Assembly (NCBI RefSeq): GCF_035917415.1
Contig: NZ_CP109073.1
Location: 248,001 to 312,000, forward strand
Direction of reading: 5' to 3'
Source: Streptomyces sp. NBC_01803
GTDB taxonomy: Bacteria > Actinomycetota > Actinomycetes > Streptomycetales > Streptomycetaceae
DNA length: 64,000 bases
How positions within the stretch are numbered: the first letter of the stretch is position 1; the number at the start of each line of letters is the position of its first letter. Below are positions 23,928 to 32,603 of this stretch, in pieces. The notes beneath the pieces were generated by a model. It was not told the origin of the DNA and did not search any database. It saw only the letters and a program-made list of their open reading frames with translations. Both the position numbers and the translations under genes were made by a program.

Positions 23928-26156
23928 ATGGCTGACGAGATGGTGCGCGCAGCGCAACACTTCATCAACTCCACGTATGACGACGGCGCTAGACTGGGAA
24001 TATCGAAGCTGGACGAGAACGGCCAGACGAGCTGGACCGTCATGTACGCCCTCACCCGAGCCCTTCAGTACGAACTGGGCATCACCAGCCTGTCGGACAA
24101 CTTCGGCCCCACGACATTATCCACGCTACAGTCGAAGTACCCGAGCATCCATGAGTCGAGCGCCCCGGCGAACATCGTCCGGATAGTGCAGGCCGGTCTG
24201 TACTGCAAGGGGTACGACGGAGGCGGGATCGACGGCACGTACCACGATCGGGTTAAGGACTCGGTCCTCTCGCTCAAGTCGGACATGGGCGTGGACATCG
24301 CCTATCCTGGCAGCGACGTGGTCCCGAAGGTCTTCAAGGGCCTGTTGAACATGGACCCGTACGTCACCGTCAACAGCGGATCCGAGCAGATCAGGGCCGT
24401 CCAGCAGTGGATGAACGGAAAGTTCGTCAACCGCCGCGACTTCTACATCGTCCCCTGTGACGGCCACCACTCCAGGACTGTCGCCACGGCTATGCTCTAC
24501 GCCGTCCAGTACGCGATCGGCATGGCCGACGGCGTCGCTAACGGAAACTTCGGCCCCGGCACGAAGTCCGGCATCAGGGCACACCCGCTATCCGTGGGAT
24601 CGTCCGGTACCTGGGTGCAGTTGTTCACCGCCGGCATGCTCCTCAACCAGCGGTCCGTATCGTTCAGCGGTACCTTCACCTCCGCCCTGGCTGACGCTGT
24701 CCGCTCGTTCCAGTCGTTCGTCAAGCTGCCGGTAACGGGAGAGGGCGACTTCTCCACCTGGGCCTCGCTCCTGGTATCGTACGGCGACCAGGACCGCCAG
24801 GGCTCCGCATGCGACGGCGTCACCCGGATCACCCCAGACCGGGCCGCGAGCCTCAAAGCAGAGGGAATCACCGTCGTTGGGCGCTACCTCACCAATCCGG
24901 TCCCCGGTGGTGGCAACGTTCCGGAGAAGGAGATCCAGTCCGGGGAGCTGCAGACCATCGCCGATCAGGGCATGCGTTGTTTCCCCATCTACCAAACTTT
25001 CGGCCGTGGCGCAGACGACTTCAGCTACCCTCTGGGCCGCGCCGCAGGCCAGGCTGCTATCAATGCCGCTCTCGATCACGGGTTCAAGTCGGGCGCAAGG
25101 ATCTTCTTCGCCGTCGACTTCGACGCATACGACTACGAGGTCACCGACAACATCCTTCCGCACTTCAAGGGCATCGAGGATGCGATCAGGGACGACGGCG
25201 GCCGCTATTCAGTCGGTGTCTATGGACCGCGCAACGTGTGCACCCGCGTGTCGGAGGCCGGCCATGCTTCGGCGTCGTTCGTGTCCGACATGTCGTCCGG
25301 GTTCTCTGGCAACTTCGGCTACCCGCTTCCCGCGAACTGGGCCTACGACCAGATCGTCACCAAGACCGTCGGCTCCGGAAGCGGAGCGATAAACATCGAC
25401 GTCAACATCGCCTCCGGGCGGGACACCGGACAGGGCTCCTTCAACGCACCCCGCGCCGTCAAGCCGGACACACGCCTGAGCCCCGACGTCACCCTGGCCA
25501 TGGAGACCGATGTCGGCAAGTACATGGAGTCCCTGGGCTTCCCTCTCGATGGGGGAACACGCTCCTACCAGCACTGGAAGTGTTTCGAGCGGACCGTCTG
25601 GGCGCACGACGACCTGATCACCGAACTATCCCTGCGGCACAACATGCGCAAGGCGCTCATACAGACCACCGCCTACTGGGAGATGCGACACATCGCCCCG
25701 GACGATGAGGCGGCCTGGGCTGCGGTCATCTTGGCCTTCAACACAACAAGGCAGTACATCAGGGATACCTCTACCGGCATCGCCAAACAGCGGGCGGTCA
25801 CCCTTATCGGAGCCTGGAATCACGCGCTCGACAAGGGGTACGGGTCGGGTCAGCCCCAACGAGATGTGTCCGTCGACGAGGACAAGTACAACGCGTGGAA
25901 GCAGGCATACGACAGCGAGACGTACGCACTTACCAGTGTCGCGCTGATCCACCGCTGGGACATCGACGGGAAACCCGGTGGCGATGACGACTCACCAGCG
26001 CTGCGTCCCCCAACGCTGGGCTACACCGACCAGGAGATCTACGAGGTCCTTCGCCGCTACCAGGGCCCCGTCGAACCGGCGTTCAGCGAGGCGAAGAAGC
26101 GGATGGGGCTCTACTACGTGATGGAGAAGTACAACTCCATCTCTCGCAACATGTAA
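23928..26156 (+). CDS. DUF1906 (Rv2525c-like) glycoside-hydrolase-like protein with N-terminal repeat region
   Basis: The ATG at 23928 gives 742 residues (MADEMVRAAQHFINSTYDDG); an upstream in-frame extension has no ribosome site. Residues about 1-290 hold peptidoglycan-binding-like repeats (GLYCKGYDGGGIDGTYHDRV, ANGNFGPGTKSGIRAHPLSV). Residues about 300-520 match the DUF1906 TIM-barrel (ITPDRAASLKAEGITVVGRY, GARIFFAVDFDAYDYEVTDN, YSVGVYGPRNVCTRVSEAGH). The C-terminal 200 residues are of unknown type. No signal peptide is seen, although such proteins act on cell-wall glycans; export by a non-classical route or by a contractile injection system is possible but unproven. Codon 64 (24117-24119) is TTA, so translation may depend on bldA. 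It heads an operon with a membrane protein and an M15-like protein. Confidence 0.75.
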   Translation: MADEMVRAAQHFINSTYDDGARLGISKLDENGQTSWTVMYALTRALQYELGITSLSDNFGPTTLSTLQSKYPSIHESSAPANIVRIVQAGLYCKGYDGGGIDGTYHDRVKDSVLSLKSDMGVDIAYPGSDVVPKVFKGLLNMDPYVTVNSGSEQIRAVQQWMNGKFVNRRDFYIVPCDGHHSRTVATAMLYAVQYAIGMADGVANGNFGPGTKSGIRAHPLSVGSSGTWVQLFTAGMLLNQRSVSFSGTFTSALADAVRSFQSFVKLPVTGEGDFSTWASLLVSYGDQDRQGSACDGVTRITPDRAASLKAEGITVVGRYLTNPVPGGGNVPEKEIQSGELQTIADQGMRCFPIYQTFGRGADDFSYPLGRAAGQAAINAALDHGFKSGARIFFAVDFDAYDYEVTDNILPHFKGIEDAIRDDGGRYSVGVYGPRNVCTRVSEAGHASASFVSDMSSGFSGNFGYPLPANWAYDQIVTKTVGSGSGAINIDVNIASGRDTGQGSFNAPRAVKPDTRLSPDVTLAMETDVGKYMESLGFPLDGGTRSYQHWKCFERTVWAHDDLITELSLRHNMRKALIQTTAYWEMRHIAPDDEAAWAAVILAFNTTRQYIRDTSTGIAKQRAVTLIGAWNHALDKGYGSGQPQRDVSVDEDKYNAWKQAYDSETYALTSVALIHRWDIDGKPGGDDDSPALRPPTLGYTDQEIYEVLRRYQGPVEPAFSEAKKRMGLYYVMEKYNSISRNM

Positions 26157-26170
26157 CAGGAGAACCGCTC

Positions 26171-26617
26171 ATGTCGGGAGACCAGCCATACCCTAGCCAT
26201 GACGGCGCGCTCCTGGTCCTGCTGATCTTGACTGGCCTCGTCGCCTTCGTATGGCTGACGGTCAGCGGGATCAAAAGACTGTTTGGAGCTGGCGCTACGG
26301 GCAAGACGCCACTGGGGGCCGCTGCCCTGCTGGCGTGGAGCGCGACGGCCGGCGTGTACACCTGGGGACTCATCCTCTTGATGTTTACCGACGACTACGC
26401 CCAATCCAGGTCGTGCAATGACGCGGTCGGACGCAGCCTCAGCGGCTACGAGCCGACTTTCGTGCCGCTGGGCTTCGGCTGCGTGACCGACGACGGGCGC
26501 GTAGTTGAGGGGGTCATCCCGTCCTATGTCAACCCTTCAGTCGCCCTGTTCGGCATCTGCGCGCTCGTCCTGACCGGACTCCTCATTGCTCGCCACACGA
26601 AGGGCACCCACACGTGA
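26171..26617 (+). CDS. Small integral membrane protein of unknown function
   Basis: The 148-residue protein has three hydrophobic segments: residues about 14-33 (LLVLLILTGLVAFVWLTVSG), 48-72 (GAAALLAWSATAGVYTWGLI) and 123-140 (VALFGICALVLTGLLIA). Between the last two lies a cysteine-containing extracytoplasmic loop (SCNDAVGRSL...FGCVTDDG). An AGGAG site lies seven bases before the ATG and 15 bp after the DUF1906 stop. The stop overlaps the GTG of the next gene (GTGA). It is probably a membrane partner of the operon. Confidence 0.7.
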   Translation: MSGDQPYPSHDGALLVLLILTGLVAFVWLTVSGIKRLFGAGATGKTPLGAAALLAWSATAGVYTWGLILLMFTDDYAQSRSCNDAVGRSLSGYEPTFVPLGFGCVTDDGRVVEGVIPSYVNPSVALFGICALVLTGLLIARHTKGTHT

Positions 26618-27282
26618 CCACCCCCCTGTCCCGCCGGCAGATACTTCACCGCGCCACCTTCGTGGTCACAGGCGCCGTCCTCGGCACTCAGCTGCTCACC
26701 TCCCCCGCTCTCGCGCAGCCCGAAGGCCCGGAACCCGATCAGCTCCGCGAGGCGCAAGAGCGCATCCTGAGCGGGATCCCGTCACCCAACGGTTGGGAGA
26801 CGGAGAATGCCGCGGACGCCCGCGGCCACATCTATACCAGGCCTGTACCGGGCATCCCGGTGGAAGCTGTGCAGGTCCGCATGGGAGAGGTCGAAACCGT
26901 GTTGCTCCATGTGGTCCGCCGCTTCCACTACGATGTCGAGGAGTTGCGCCGGGGCGACGTGATCGGCTGGCGCCACCCGTCGACTCTCCCCGAGGGCTTG
27001 GCCGAGTCCAACCAGGCGTCTGGTACGGCAGTGCAGATCCGCCCCGGCTCCTATCCGTCCGACGTGCGCGGGGGCTTCTTCCCTTGGCAGTTGACGGGAA
27101 TCCGGGACATCCTCGACGAGTGTGCCGACGTGGTCCGCTGGGGCGGCGACGACCAGCACTCGGATGAGGCGCTGTTTTACATCGACGTCCCGCCCGGCGA
27201 CAGCAGGCTGCAGCGGCTCGCTGAGGAGATCGTGGAGTGGAACTGGACCCCCGGCAAGGGAGCGGGTTCCAACGCAGTCTGA
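26614..27282 (+). CDS. Tat-exported M15-peptidase-like protein lacking the zinc ligands
   Basis: From a GTG coupled to the upstream stop, the 222-residue product begins with a twin-arginine signal (PLSRRQILHRATFVVTGAVL, cleavage after ALA). The fold pattern of D-Ala-D-Ala carboxypeptidases of family M15 is visible as ESNQASGTAVQI and VVRWGGDDQHSDEALFYIDV. The family motif SxHxxGxAxD has become S-N-Q-A-S-G-T-A-V-Q: Gln134 and Gln141 replace the His and Asp ligands. The usual MHF histidine is Leu187. If the fold call is right, this is a non-catalytic wall-binding relative. The operon with a DUF1906 protein fits a cell-wall context. Confidence 0.6.
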   Translation: MTTPLSRRQILHRATFVVTGAVLGTQLLTSPALAQPEGPEPDQLREAQERILSGIPSPNGWETENAADARGHIYTRPVPGIPVEAVQVRMGEVETVLLHVVRRFHYDVEELRRGDVIGWRHPSTLPEGLAESNQASGTAVQIRPGSYPSDVRGGFFPWQLTGIRDILDECADVVRWGGDDQHSDEALFYIDVPPGDSRLQRLAEEIVEWNWTPGKGAGSNAV

Positions 27283-27536
27283 CCGTGGCCTCGATCTTCC
27301 GTGACGGTCCATGGGTTTCTCCGGCGGGGCCGTTTCGGTTGTTCCGACTGGTTGTGGGCAGGCTGATGGCCAGCTGTCGCGTCGGGTGGGCGCCGGGCTC
27401 CACCGTTCCGGTCGGGCGGCGCTGGTTGTAGGGATGGGAACGTGCTCGTCAGCCGGGGTTCGGGAGAGCTTCGAGTCGTGCCAGGGCGTCGATGATCACC
27501 CCGGTCCAGGGCCACTGGCGTGCGAACCTCAGGTGC

Positions 27537-27870
27537 CGGGCGGCCCGTGCCCGGCAACCGCAACGACTGTGAGGCGTGGGAACTGTCCGGAGCGAAGAGC
27601 GCTGTCGGCACAGCCGCCGTGATCGCGGACGGCGGCTACCGTGGCACCGGCCTGGTCATCCCCGACCGCCGCGAACGCGGCCAGGCCGAACTCCCCGCCT
27701 GGAAGGAGGAACACAACACCTCCCACCGCAAGGTCCGGGCCCGCGTCGAGCGCGCCTTCGCCCGCATGAAGATCTGGAAGTTCCTCCGCGACTGCCGCCT
27801 CAAAGGCGACGGCGTCCACCACGCCATCCTCGGCATCGCCCGCCTCCCCAAGGAGTGCGGCCAGTCGGGG
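27537..27870 (+). mobile_element. IS5-family transposase C-terminal fragment
   Basis: RPVPGNRNDCEAWELSGAKS, then AAVIADGGYRGTGLVIPDRR, KVRARVERAFARMKIWKFLR and GDGVHHAILGIARL match the second half of Streptomyces IS5 transposases (DDE Asp/Glu region and tail). The N-terminal half is absent. The frame continues into unrelated sequence near 27870. Confidence 0.75.
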
Positions 27871-28014
27871 AAGGGCATCGCGTCGTTCGGTCTCCGATCG
27901 GTAGCGGCGAGCGTAGGCCCCACTCTTGGAAGATCCCGGTGGTGGCCAGGGCATCCACCACGAACGTGCGGCCCGTGAGCGGGCCTGTGGCCTGCCTGGG
28001 CGGCCGAGGGCTGC

Positions 28015-28624
28015 GTGGCCGCCACCGCGGACGTCATCGCCCTTCTGGGCACCACCGGACAGACGGCGATCATCGACGCCACCGAGATCCGGGGCCGCCG
28101 TCCGGCAGCGGGAAGCCCCGACCGCAACCGCTTCGTCTCCGGCAAGAGCAAGCAGAACGCCGTGAAAGCCCTGGTCCTCACGGACACTTCCGGCCGACTG
28201 CTGTTCTGCGGCGAGGCACGGCCCTGCAGTTGCGCCGACATCACCCAGGCCCGGCAGGCGGGCCTGGTCGACCTGCTCGCCGACACCATCCACCTGCGGA
28301 TCCTGGCCGATGCCGGCTATCAAGGGCTTGGCGGCCAGACCTGCGGTCAGGTGGTCACCCCGCCACGCGAACGCCGAGGCAAGCACCTCGAACATCTTCA
28401 GTAGCTCATGGCCCACCACCAAGCAGCACGCTTTCGCCCACTCCTCCGCCCGCATCCCCGTCGAGCACGGCATCGCGCATCTGAAAAACTGGCGATCCCC
28501 AGCCCGCCACCACGGACGGCGAGAGCAACTGCCCGACACCATCCGAGCCGTCGCCGCACTTCTGTCCAGTCAGCAGGCAACCACCCGCACTGCCGCCGCA
28601 CTCCCGCCCGGACAACCGGAATGA
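28015..28624 (+). mobile_element. Second transposase relic (IS5-like DDE), at least two frames
   Basis: TAIIDATEIRGRRPAAGSPD, then RFVSGKSKQNAVKALVLTDT, ADITQARQAGLVDLLADTIH and ILADAGYQGLGGQTCGQVVT run from 28015 to 28380. After a frame change, SSARIPVEHGIAHLKNWRSP and RREQLPDTIRAVAALLSSQQ follow to about 28600. This is the catalytic half of a different IS5-type transposase; the N-terminal DNA-binding part is missing. It directly follows the preceding fragment, so two insertions were nested or deleted together. Confidence 0.7.
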
Positions 28625-28679
28625 ACCGTCGGCCAAGTCCTCGACCGAGACGACTCCACCCCAACCATGCACGAGGTCG

Positions 28680-29333
28680 TTAATCAGGTGAGGGGGCGTC
28701 AGCGCGCAAGTCTCTTGGCTGGGCAGTGGCGCGCAGGAGCGTCAGAGAGGTGTCCAGCGCTGCTTCGAGGTAGGCGATCCTTCCAGTGGACATGAGAATG
28801 GTCACGCCACCCTGCACCGCAGCGACGAGTGCGGCCGCCGTGCGGTCGGCGTCAAGCTGCTGGTCGACCTCGCCGGTCTCCTGCATGCGTTGGACACCGG
28901 CCCGCAGGGCGGCTTGCCATTGCTCGATCAGTTGCGCGGTGAGCGTCCGGGCCGCGGGAGTGCTGCGGCCCAATTCGTTGATCAGTACACCGAGGGGGCA
29001 GTGGATTCCCTGCTCTGCGTAGCGCCGAACGACCGCGTCGCGCCAGTCCTGCCACGCCTGCCAGGTGGCCAGGTCTCCGAGGTGGGGTTGCTGGTCCTCC
29101 AGGACGCGGTCGGCTTCCCGGGCGGTGACGGCGAGCAGGAGCTCCTCTTTGCCGCCGGGGAAGTAGTGGAAGATCTGGCTCTTACTGGTTGAAGTGCGGG
29201 CGCGAATGTCGTCCAACGTGGTGGTGGCGGCTCCTCGCTCCCGGATCTCGGCCACCGCGCCATCGATGATGCGGTTTCGGGTCGCGGCGCCTTTGTCGGT
29301 CAGTCGAGATGGAGTTCTCTTGGCTGTCGGCAT
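28680..29333 (-). CDS. TetR-family transcriptional repressor
   Basis: I chose the ATG at 29333 (GGGAGG seven bases upstream), giving 217 residues; the longer open frame upstream has no ribosome site. The HTH reads NRIIDGAVAEIRERGAATTT, then LDDIRARTSTSKSQIFHYFP, with GGKEELLLAVTAREAD beginning the ligand domain. The C-terminal part (HCPLGVLINELGRSTPAART) fits TetR_C-type subfamilies that control oxidoreductases and transporters. Nearby on the same strand are a truncated hydrolase and an SDR, the possible former targets. The ligand is unknown. Confidence 0.88.
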   Translation of the reverse strand: MPTAKRTPSRLTDKGAATRNRIIDGAVAEIRERGAATTTLDDIRARTSTSKSQIFHYFPGGKEELLLAVTAREADRVLEDQQPHLGDLATWQAWQDWRDAVVRRYAEQGIHCPLGVLINELGRSTPAARTLTAQLIEQWQAALRAGVQRMQETGEVDQQLDADRTAAALVAAVQGGVTILMSTGRIAYLEAALDTSLTLLRATAQPRDLRADAPSPD

Positions 29334-29702
29334 GGGCAGCCTCCCGGTTTCTGGACTCTGGGGTCCATTATGCGGGATGAGTGTGGGGTGCCGATCGAGA
29401 GAGGGGTGCCGGACCACATGAGCGATCGTTGTTGTAGAGCCGGGAGAGCCGGAGAAGTCGCGGATCGCGGAGCTCGCGACTCCGGGGCCCGGTCCCGGCG
29501 AGGCCCAAGGCAGGCGGCGCGTCAGCTCGGACCGGCGGATGGGTGGGCTTCGTTCGTCCCGGGCGTGGAAGGGACCGGCTGGGGCAGCGCGCTCGGCGAC
29601 GGCGTGACCAAGGCCGCCGTCGACGACCGGGTCGCCCGGCGCACGCCACGCGCAGGACCTCGATGCAGTCAACTTCTCGGCCCTGGAGGCAAGGCCGAGA
29701 AG
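29334..29702. other. 369 bp upstream of the TetR gene; no gene recognised
   Basis: A plus-strand frame of about 124 codons crosses this stretch (GWASFVPGVEGTGWGSALGD), but it has no recognised family or ribosome site. It is probably the TetR promoter plus debris of a deleted neighbour. Confidence 0.4.
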
Positions 29703-30195
29703 TTACTGCAGGCGGTGGATTGGGGGCCACCGCATGTGGACTAGAGGCTGAGTCCGTTCGCTTCGAGAACAGACCTCGGCGAAAGCGTCCGGGTCTTCCT
29801 GGGGCACGTTGTGGCCGATACCAGTCAGGGTGTGGTGCGCGTAGGGACCGGTGAACTTGGCGCGGTAGGAGGAGCCGTCTCCGGCAGGCGTGAAGGGGTC
29901 CTTCTCGCCGTCGAGGGCGACGGTGGGCACGGCGATGGCGAGGCCCGCGGCCAACTGCTGCTCGAATGCGGTGTATCGGGGGTCGCCGTCGGCCAGGCCC
30001 AGGCGCCGGCGATGGTTGTGGATCACGATGCTGACGTAGTCCGGGTTGTCGAAGGCGGTCGCGGTGCGGTCGAAGACGGCGTCGTCGAAGTGCCAGGTCG
30101 GGGAGTTGAACTCCCAGACGATCCTGGCCAGGTCGTGCCGGTACTGCTCGTTTTCCAGTCCGAGCCGGCCCCGCTCCGTGCTGAAGTAGTATTGA
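29703..30195 (-). pseudogene. Alpha/beta-hydrolase, 5'-truncated
   Basis: A single minus-strand frame reads QYYFSTERGRLGLENEQYRH, then IVWEFNSPTWHFDDAVFDRT, SIVIHNHRRRLGLADGDPRY, VPTVALDGEKDPFTPAGDGS and HHTLTGIGHNVPQEDPDAFA. This is the cap-to-C-terminus half of a haloalkane-dehalogenase-like hydrolase, including the acid (DGEKDP) and histidine (GIGHNVPQE). The N-terminal half with the oxyanion hole and nucleophile is missing, and no start codon with a ribosome site is found at 30195. The last about 15 residues are atypical. Confidence 0.75.
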
Positions 30196-30286
30196 GTACC
30201 CGGCCTACAGCCGGACTCCCTGCTTCTGAGCTCTGACCCGTCAGGTCGAGCCCGGGCAGTAGCACCGACAGTCGCAACACGGCGAC

Positions 30287-31057
30287 TTACGCGGCGATGA
30301 CGGCTGCGCCCGTGCGGCCCCCGTCGACGTCCACCACCGTTCCATGCACAAAGGCGGCTTCGTCGCTGGCCAACCAGACGGCGGCGTGTGCGACGGCGTC
30401 CGGGCTGCCGATCTCACCGGCGGGGGTCCCCTTCATCATGATCTCGCCCGGATGAGGTCCGCTCCCTTCCGCAGCTCGGGGAACGATCACACCCGGCGAG
30501 ATGGCGTTCACCCGCACCCCCATCGGCCCGAACTCCGCAGCCCATGCCCGGGTGAGGGTCTCCACAGCCCCCTTGGTGGAACTGTAGAGCGCGCCGATCG
30601 GAATGCCGAGGCGCGCGACCCATGACCCGAGATTGATGATGGCACCGCCACCGGACTGTGCCATGGCCGGGGCGACGGCAGCGGTGAGGAAGAACGGCGC
30701 CTTGACGTTCACCGCGTAGACCTGATCGAAAGTCTTCTCGTCCGTGGCGGTGGTACCGGGGGCCGGGTAGATGCCGGCGCTGTTGACCAGAATGTCGATG
30801 CGCCCGCCCAAGGCCCCGCGTGCCCGTTCGGCCAGGTCCCGGGATGCCTCCGCACTGCCGTCGAGGTCCGCCACCAAGAAATCGGCACGCCCGGCGCTCA
30901 AGCGGATCCCCTCGGCGACCCGCGCCCCCCGCTCCCGGCTTCGCCCTGACACGATGACATGGGCCCCCTCGGCGGCGAACAGCTCGGCAATCGCCTGTCC
31001 GATATTGCTCGTCGATCCCGTTACCAGCGCGGTCTTGTTCTGCAGACGTTCACCCAT
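30287..31057 (-). CDS. Short-chain dehydrogenase/reductase (SDR), classical
   Basis: Starting at the ATG at 31057 (AAGGGA upstream), the 256-residue product has the cofactor motif ALVTGSTSNIGQAIAELFAA, NSAGIYPAPG, the Ser of INLGSWVARLG and the catalytic Tyr-x3-Lys in GALYSSTKGAVETL. The C-terminus (GTVVDVDGGRTGA) is typical. GRSRER after the second beta strand suggests NADP(H) preference. The substrate cannot be inferred. It lies next to the truncated hydrolase and TetR gene on the same strand, perhaps the remains of a degradative operon. Confidence 0.9.
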   Translation of the reverse strand: MGERLQNKTALVTGSTSNIGQAIAELFAAEGAHVIVSGRSRERGARVAEGIRLSAGRADFLVADLDGSAEASRDLAERARGALGGRIDILVNSAGIYPAPGTTATDEKTFDQVYAVNVKAPFFLTAAVAPAMAQSGGGAIINLGSWVARLGIPIGALYSSTKGAVETLTRAWAAEFGPMGVRVNAISPGVIVPRAAEGSGPHPGEIMMKGTPAGEIGSPDAVAHAAVWLASDEAAFVHGTVVDVDGGRTGAAVIAA

Positions 31058-31604
31058 GGCGCGATCCCTTGTCTCGCTCTCTGCGGCCGGAAAAGCCGAC
31101 CGGCTCTGGACGGCGGTCCAGCGCGCTGAACCGCGAGACCAACTGTGCGCCGGAAAAAGTGGACCGGCAAGTCCAGTCCGCGAGGTGCCGCGTAACCGGG
31201 GTGGCCGTGCCGCGAGGCGAACGGATGGCTGGTCGCCCGTCATCCGGTGGGCAGGTGTGGGCCGCTGAAGTGCGTCGGCGCTGGATCCACGACAGCCCGG
31301 CCACCATGGCGGTATCCATGCCGGCCGGAGGCGGCCACCGTCGCCCGCGAGCGGTTCCGCGCCCCCTCCCTTCCCGGGAAGCCCAAGCCGCCTGGTCGAT
31401 CTGCTGGCCGCCCCCGTGCCGCGAACCACTGGCCCCCCGGGACCACCGGGAGGGGATGCGTCCGACGAAACATCAGGCATCGCGACTCGCCAGTGGCCAG
31501 GCGCCGTCGCGGGTGGCCAGCGGTCCACGCCGGCGCGGCACCGTCCGTCATGACCGACGCGTTGCGAGGACATCTGGGCAGCGTTTGGAATGTTGATCAA
31601 GGTG
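31058..31604. other. 547 bp without a recognisable gene
   Basis: Only Arg/Pro/Gly-rich shadow frames are seen on both strands. The right end abuts an IS5-family relic, so this is probably the SDR promoter followed by decayed DNA. Confidence 0.45.
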
Positions 31605-32285
31605 TCACAGTGACTGGCGTATCAGGGTGAGTTGGACAGTGGCCTCATAGCGGACGGCGAGCTTGTCGTATCGGGGGGGGCCACACCGCGGGCCTGCTTG
31701 AGGCGGCCGATCCGGCATTCGGCCTTGTGGCGGTTCTTGTAGCGCTCGGTGTCGAAGCCGGGCGGGCGGCCGCCGGCCGAGCCACGGCGCAGGCGGTGCC
31801 CGGCCTGGTCGCGTTCCTCCGGGATGGTGTGCGGGATCTGCCGTCGGCGCAGGTAGGCGCGGATCTCCCGGGAGGAGTACGCCCGGTCGGCGATCACGTG
31901 AGCCGGGCGGGTGCGCGGGTGCCCGCCTCCGGACGAGCCACGCGGATGCGTTCATGACCTCGGTGAGCTGTGGCGCGTCGCCGCGCTGTCCGCCGGTGAC
32001 CACCACCGCCAGGACATGCCCGGAGGCGTCGGCGGCCAAGTGGGACTTGGTGGAGCTTGGTGGCGCTTGGTGGTCAGGCCGCCGCGCGAGCGGCCCAGCG
32101 CGTGGTCCTCCGGCTCGGCCGCAAGGCCGTCCGCACCCGGCCGGCCCGGACGGTCAGCCCCCTTTCCCCGCCCCGGCAGCGTGCTGATGGGCCCGGCAGA
32201 TCGTGGAGTCCACCGACACCTCCCACTCGATGAAGCCTTCCGCGTCCACCCTGACCTGGAATTCTTTCAGGATGCGGGCCCAGGC
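31605..32285 (-). mobile_element. IS5-family transposase relic, frameshifted
   Basis: Reading right to left, ILKEFQVRVDAEGFIEWEVS, then VDSTICRAHQHAAGAGKG, EDHALGRSRGGLTTK, VIADRAYSSREIRAYLRRRQ and GGRPPGFDTERYKNRHKAEC, then RIGRLKQARGVA, give an almost complete IS5-type catalytic domain spread over at least three frames. The N-terminal HTH part is missing. Its relatives are abundant in Streptomyces arms. Confidence 0.75.
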
Positions 32286-32289
32286 CGCC

Positions 32290-32530
32290 GTCGATCATCG
32301 GGATGCCCACGGTGGAGATGACGTGGGCCGTGTCGCCGACCATCTCGTCCACGCTGAAGGTCTCGACGGAGAGCTCCCCGGAATCGGTGGCGAACTGCTC
32401 GAGCTGCGCCGTGTACACGTCTTCGTCGAGCCGCGCGGCGCACCGCTCGGAGAGCGTCTCGGGAACCGGCCGGACAAGACGCCCTTGCCGTGCTCGGCGT
32501 GCACCAGCCCTTGTTCCGGGGCAGACGGGG
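32290..32530 (-). pseudogene. Fragment of an unidentified protein
   Basis: A minus-strand stretch, LSERCAARLDEDVYTAQLEQ followed by FATDSGELSVETFSVDEMVG, DTAHVISTVGIP, has real-protein composition, preceded in another frame by VHAEHGKGVLSGRFP. I do not recognise the family. It ends abruptly at the IS5 relic, so an insertion or deletion probably removed the rest. Confidence 0.35.
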
Positions 32531-32603
32531 GTACGCCCCGGCCCCGAACGCTGCCGTCCCACCGGGCAGCCGTCCGGGGCCCCGGCCCTTCCCGCGCGCG
32601 GTC

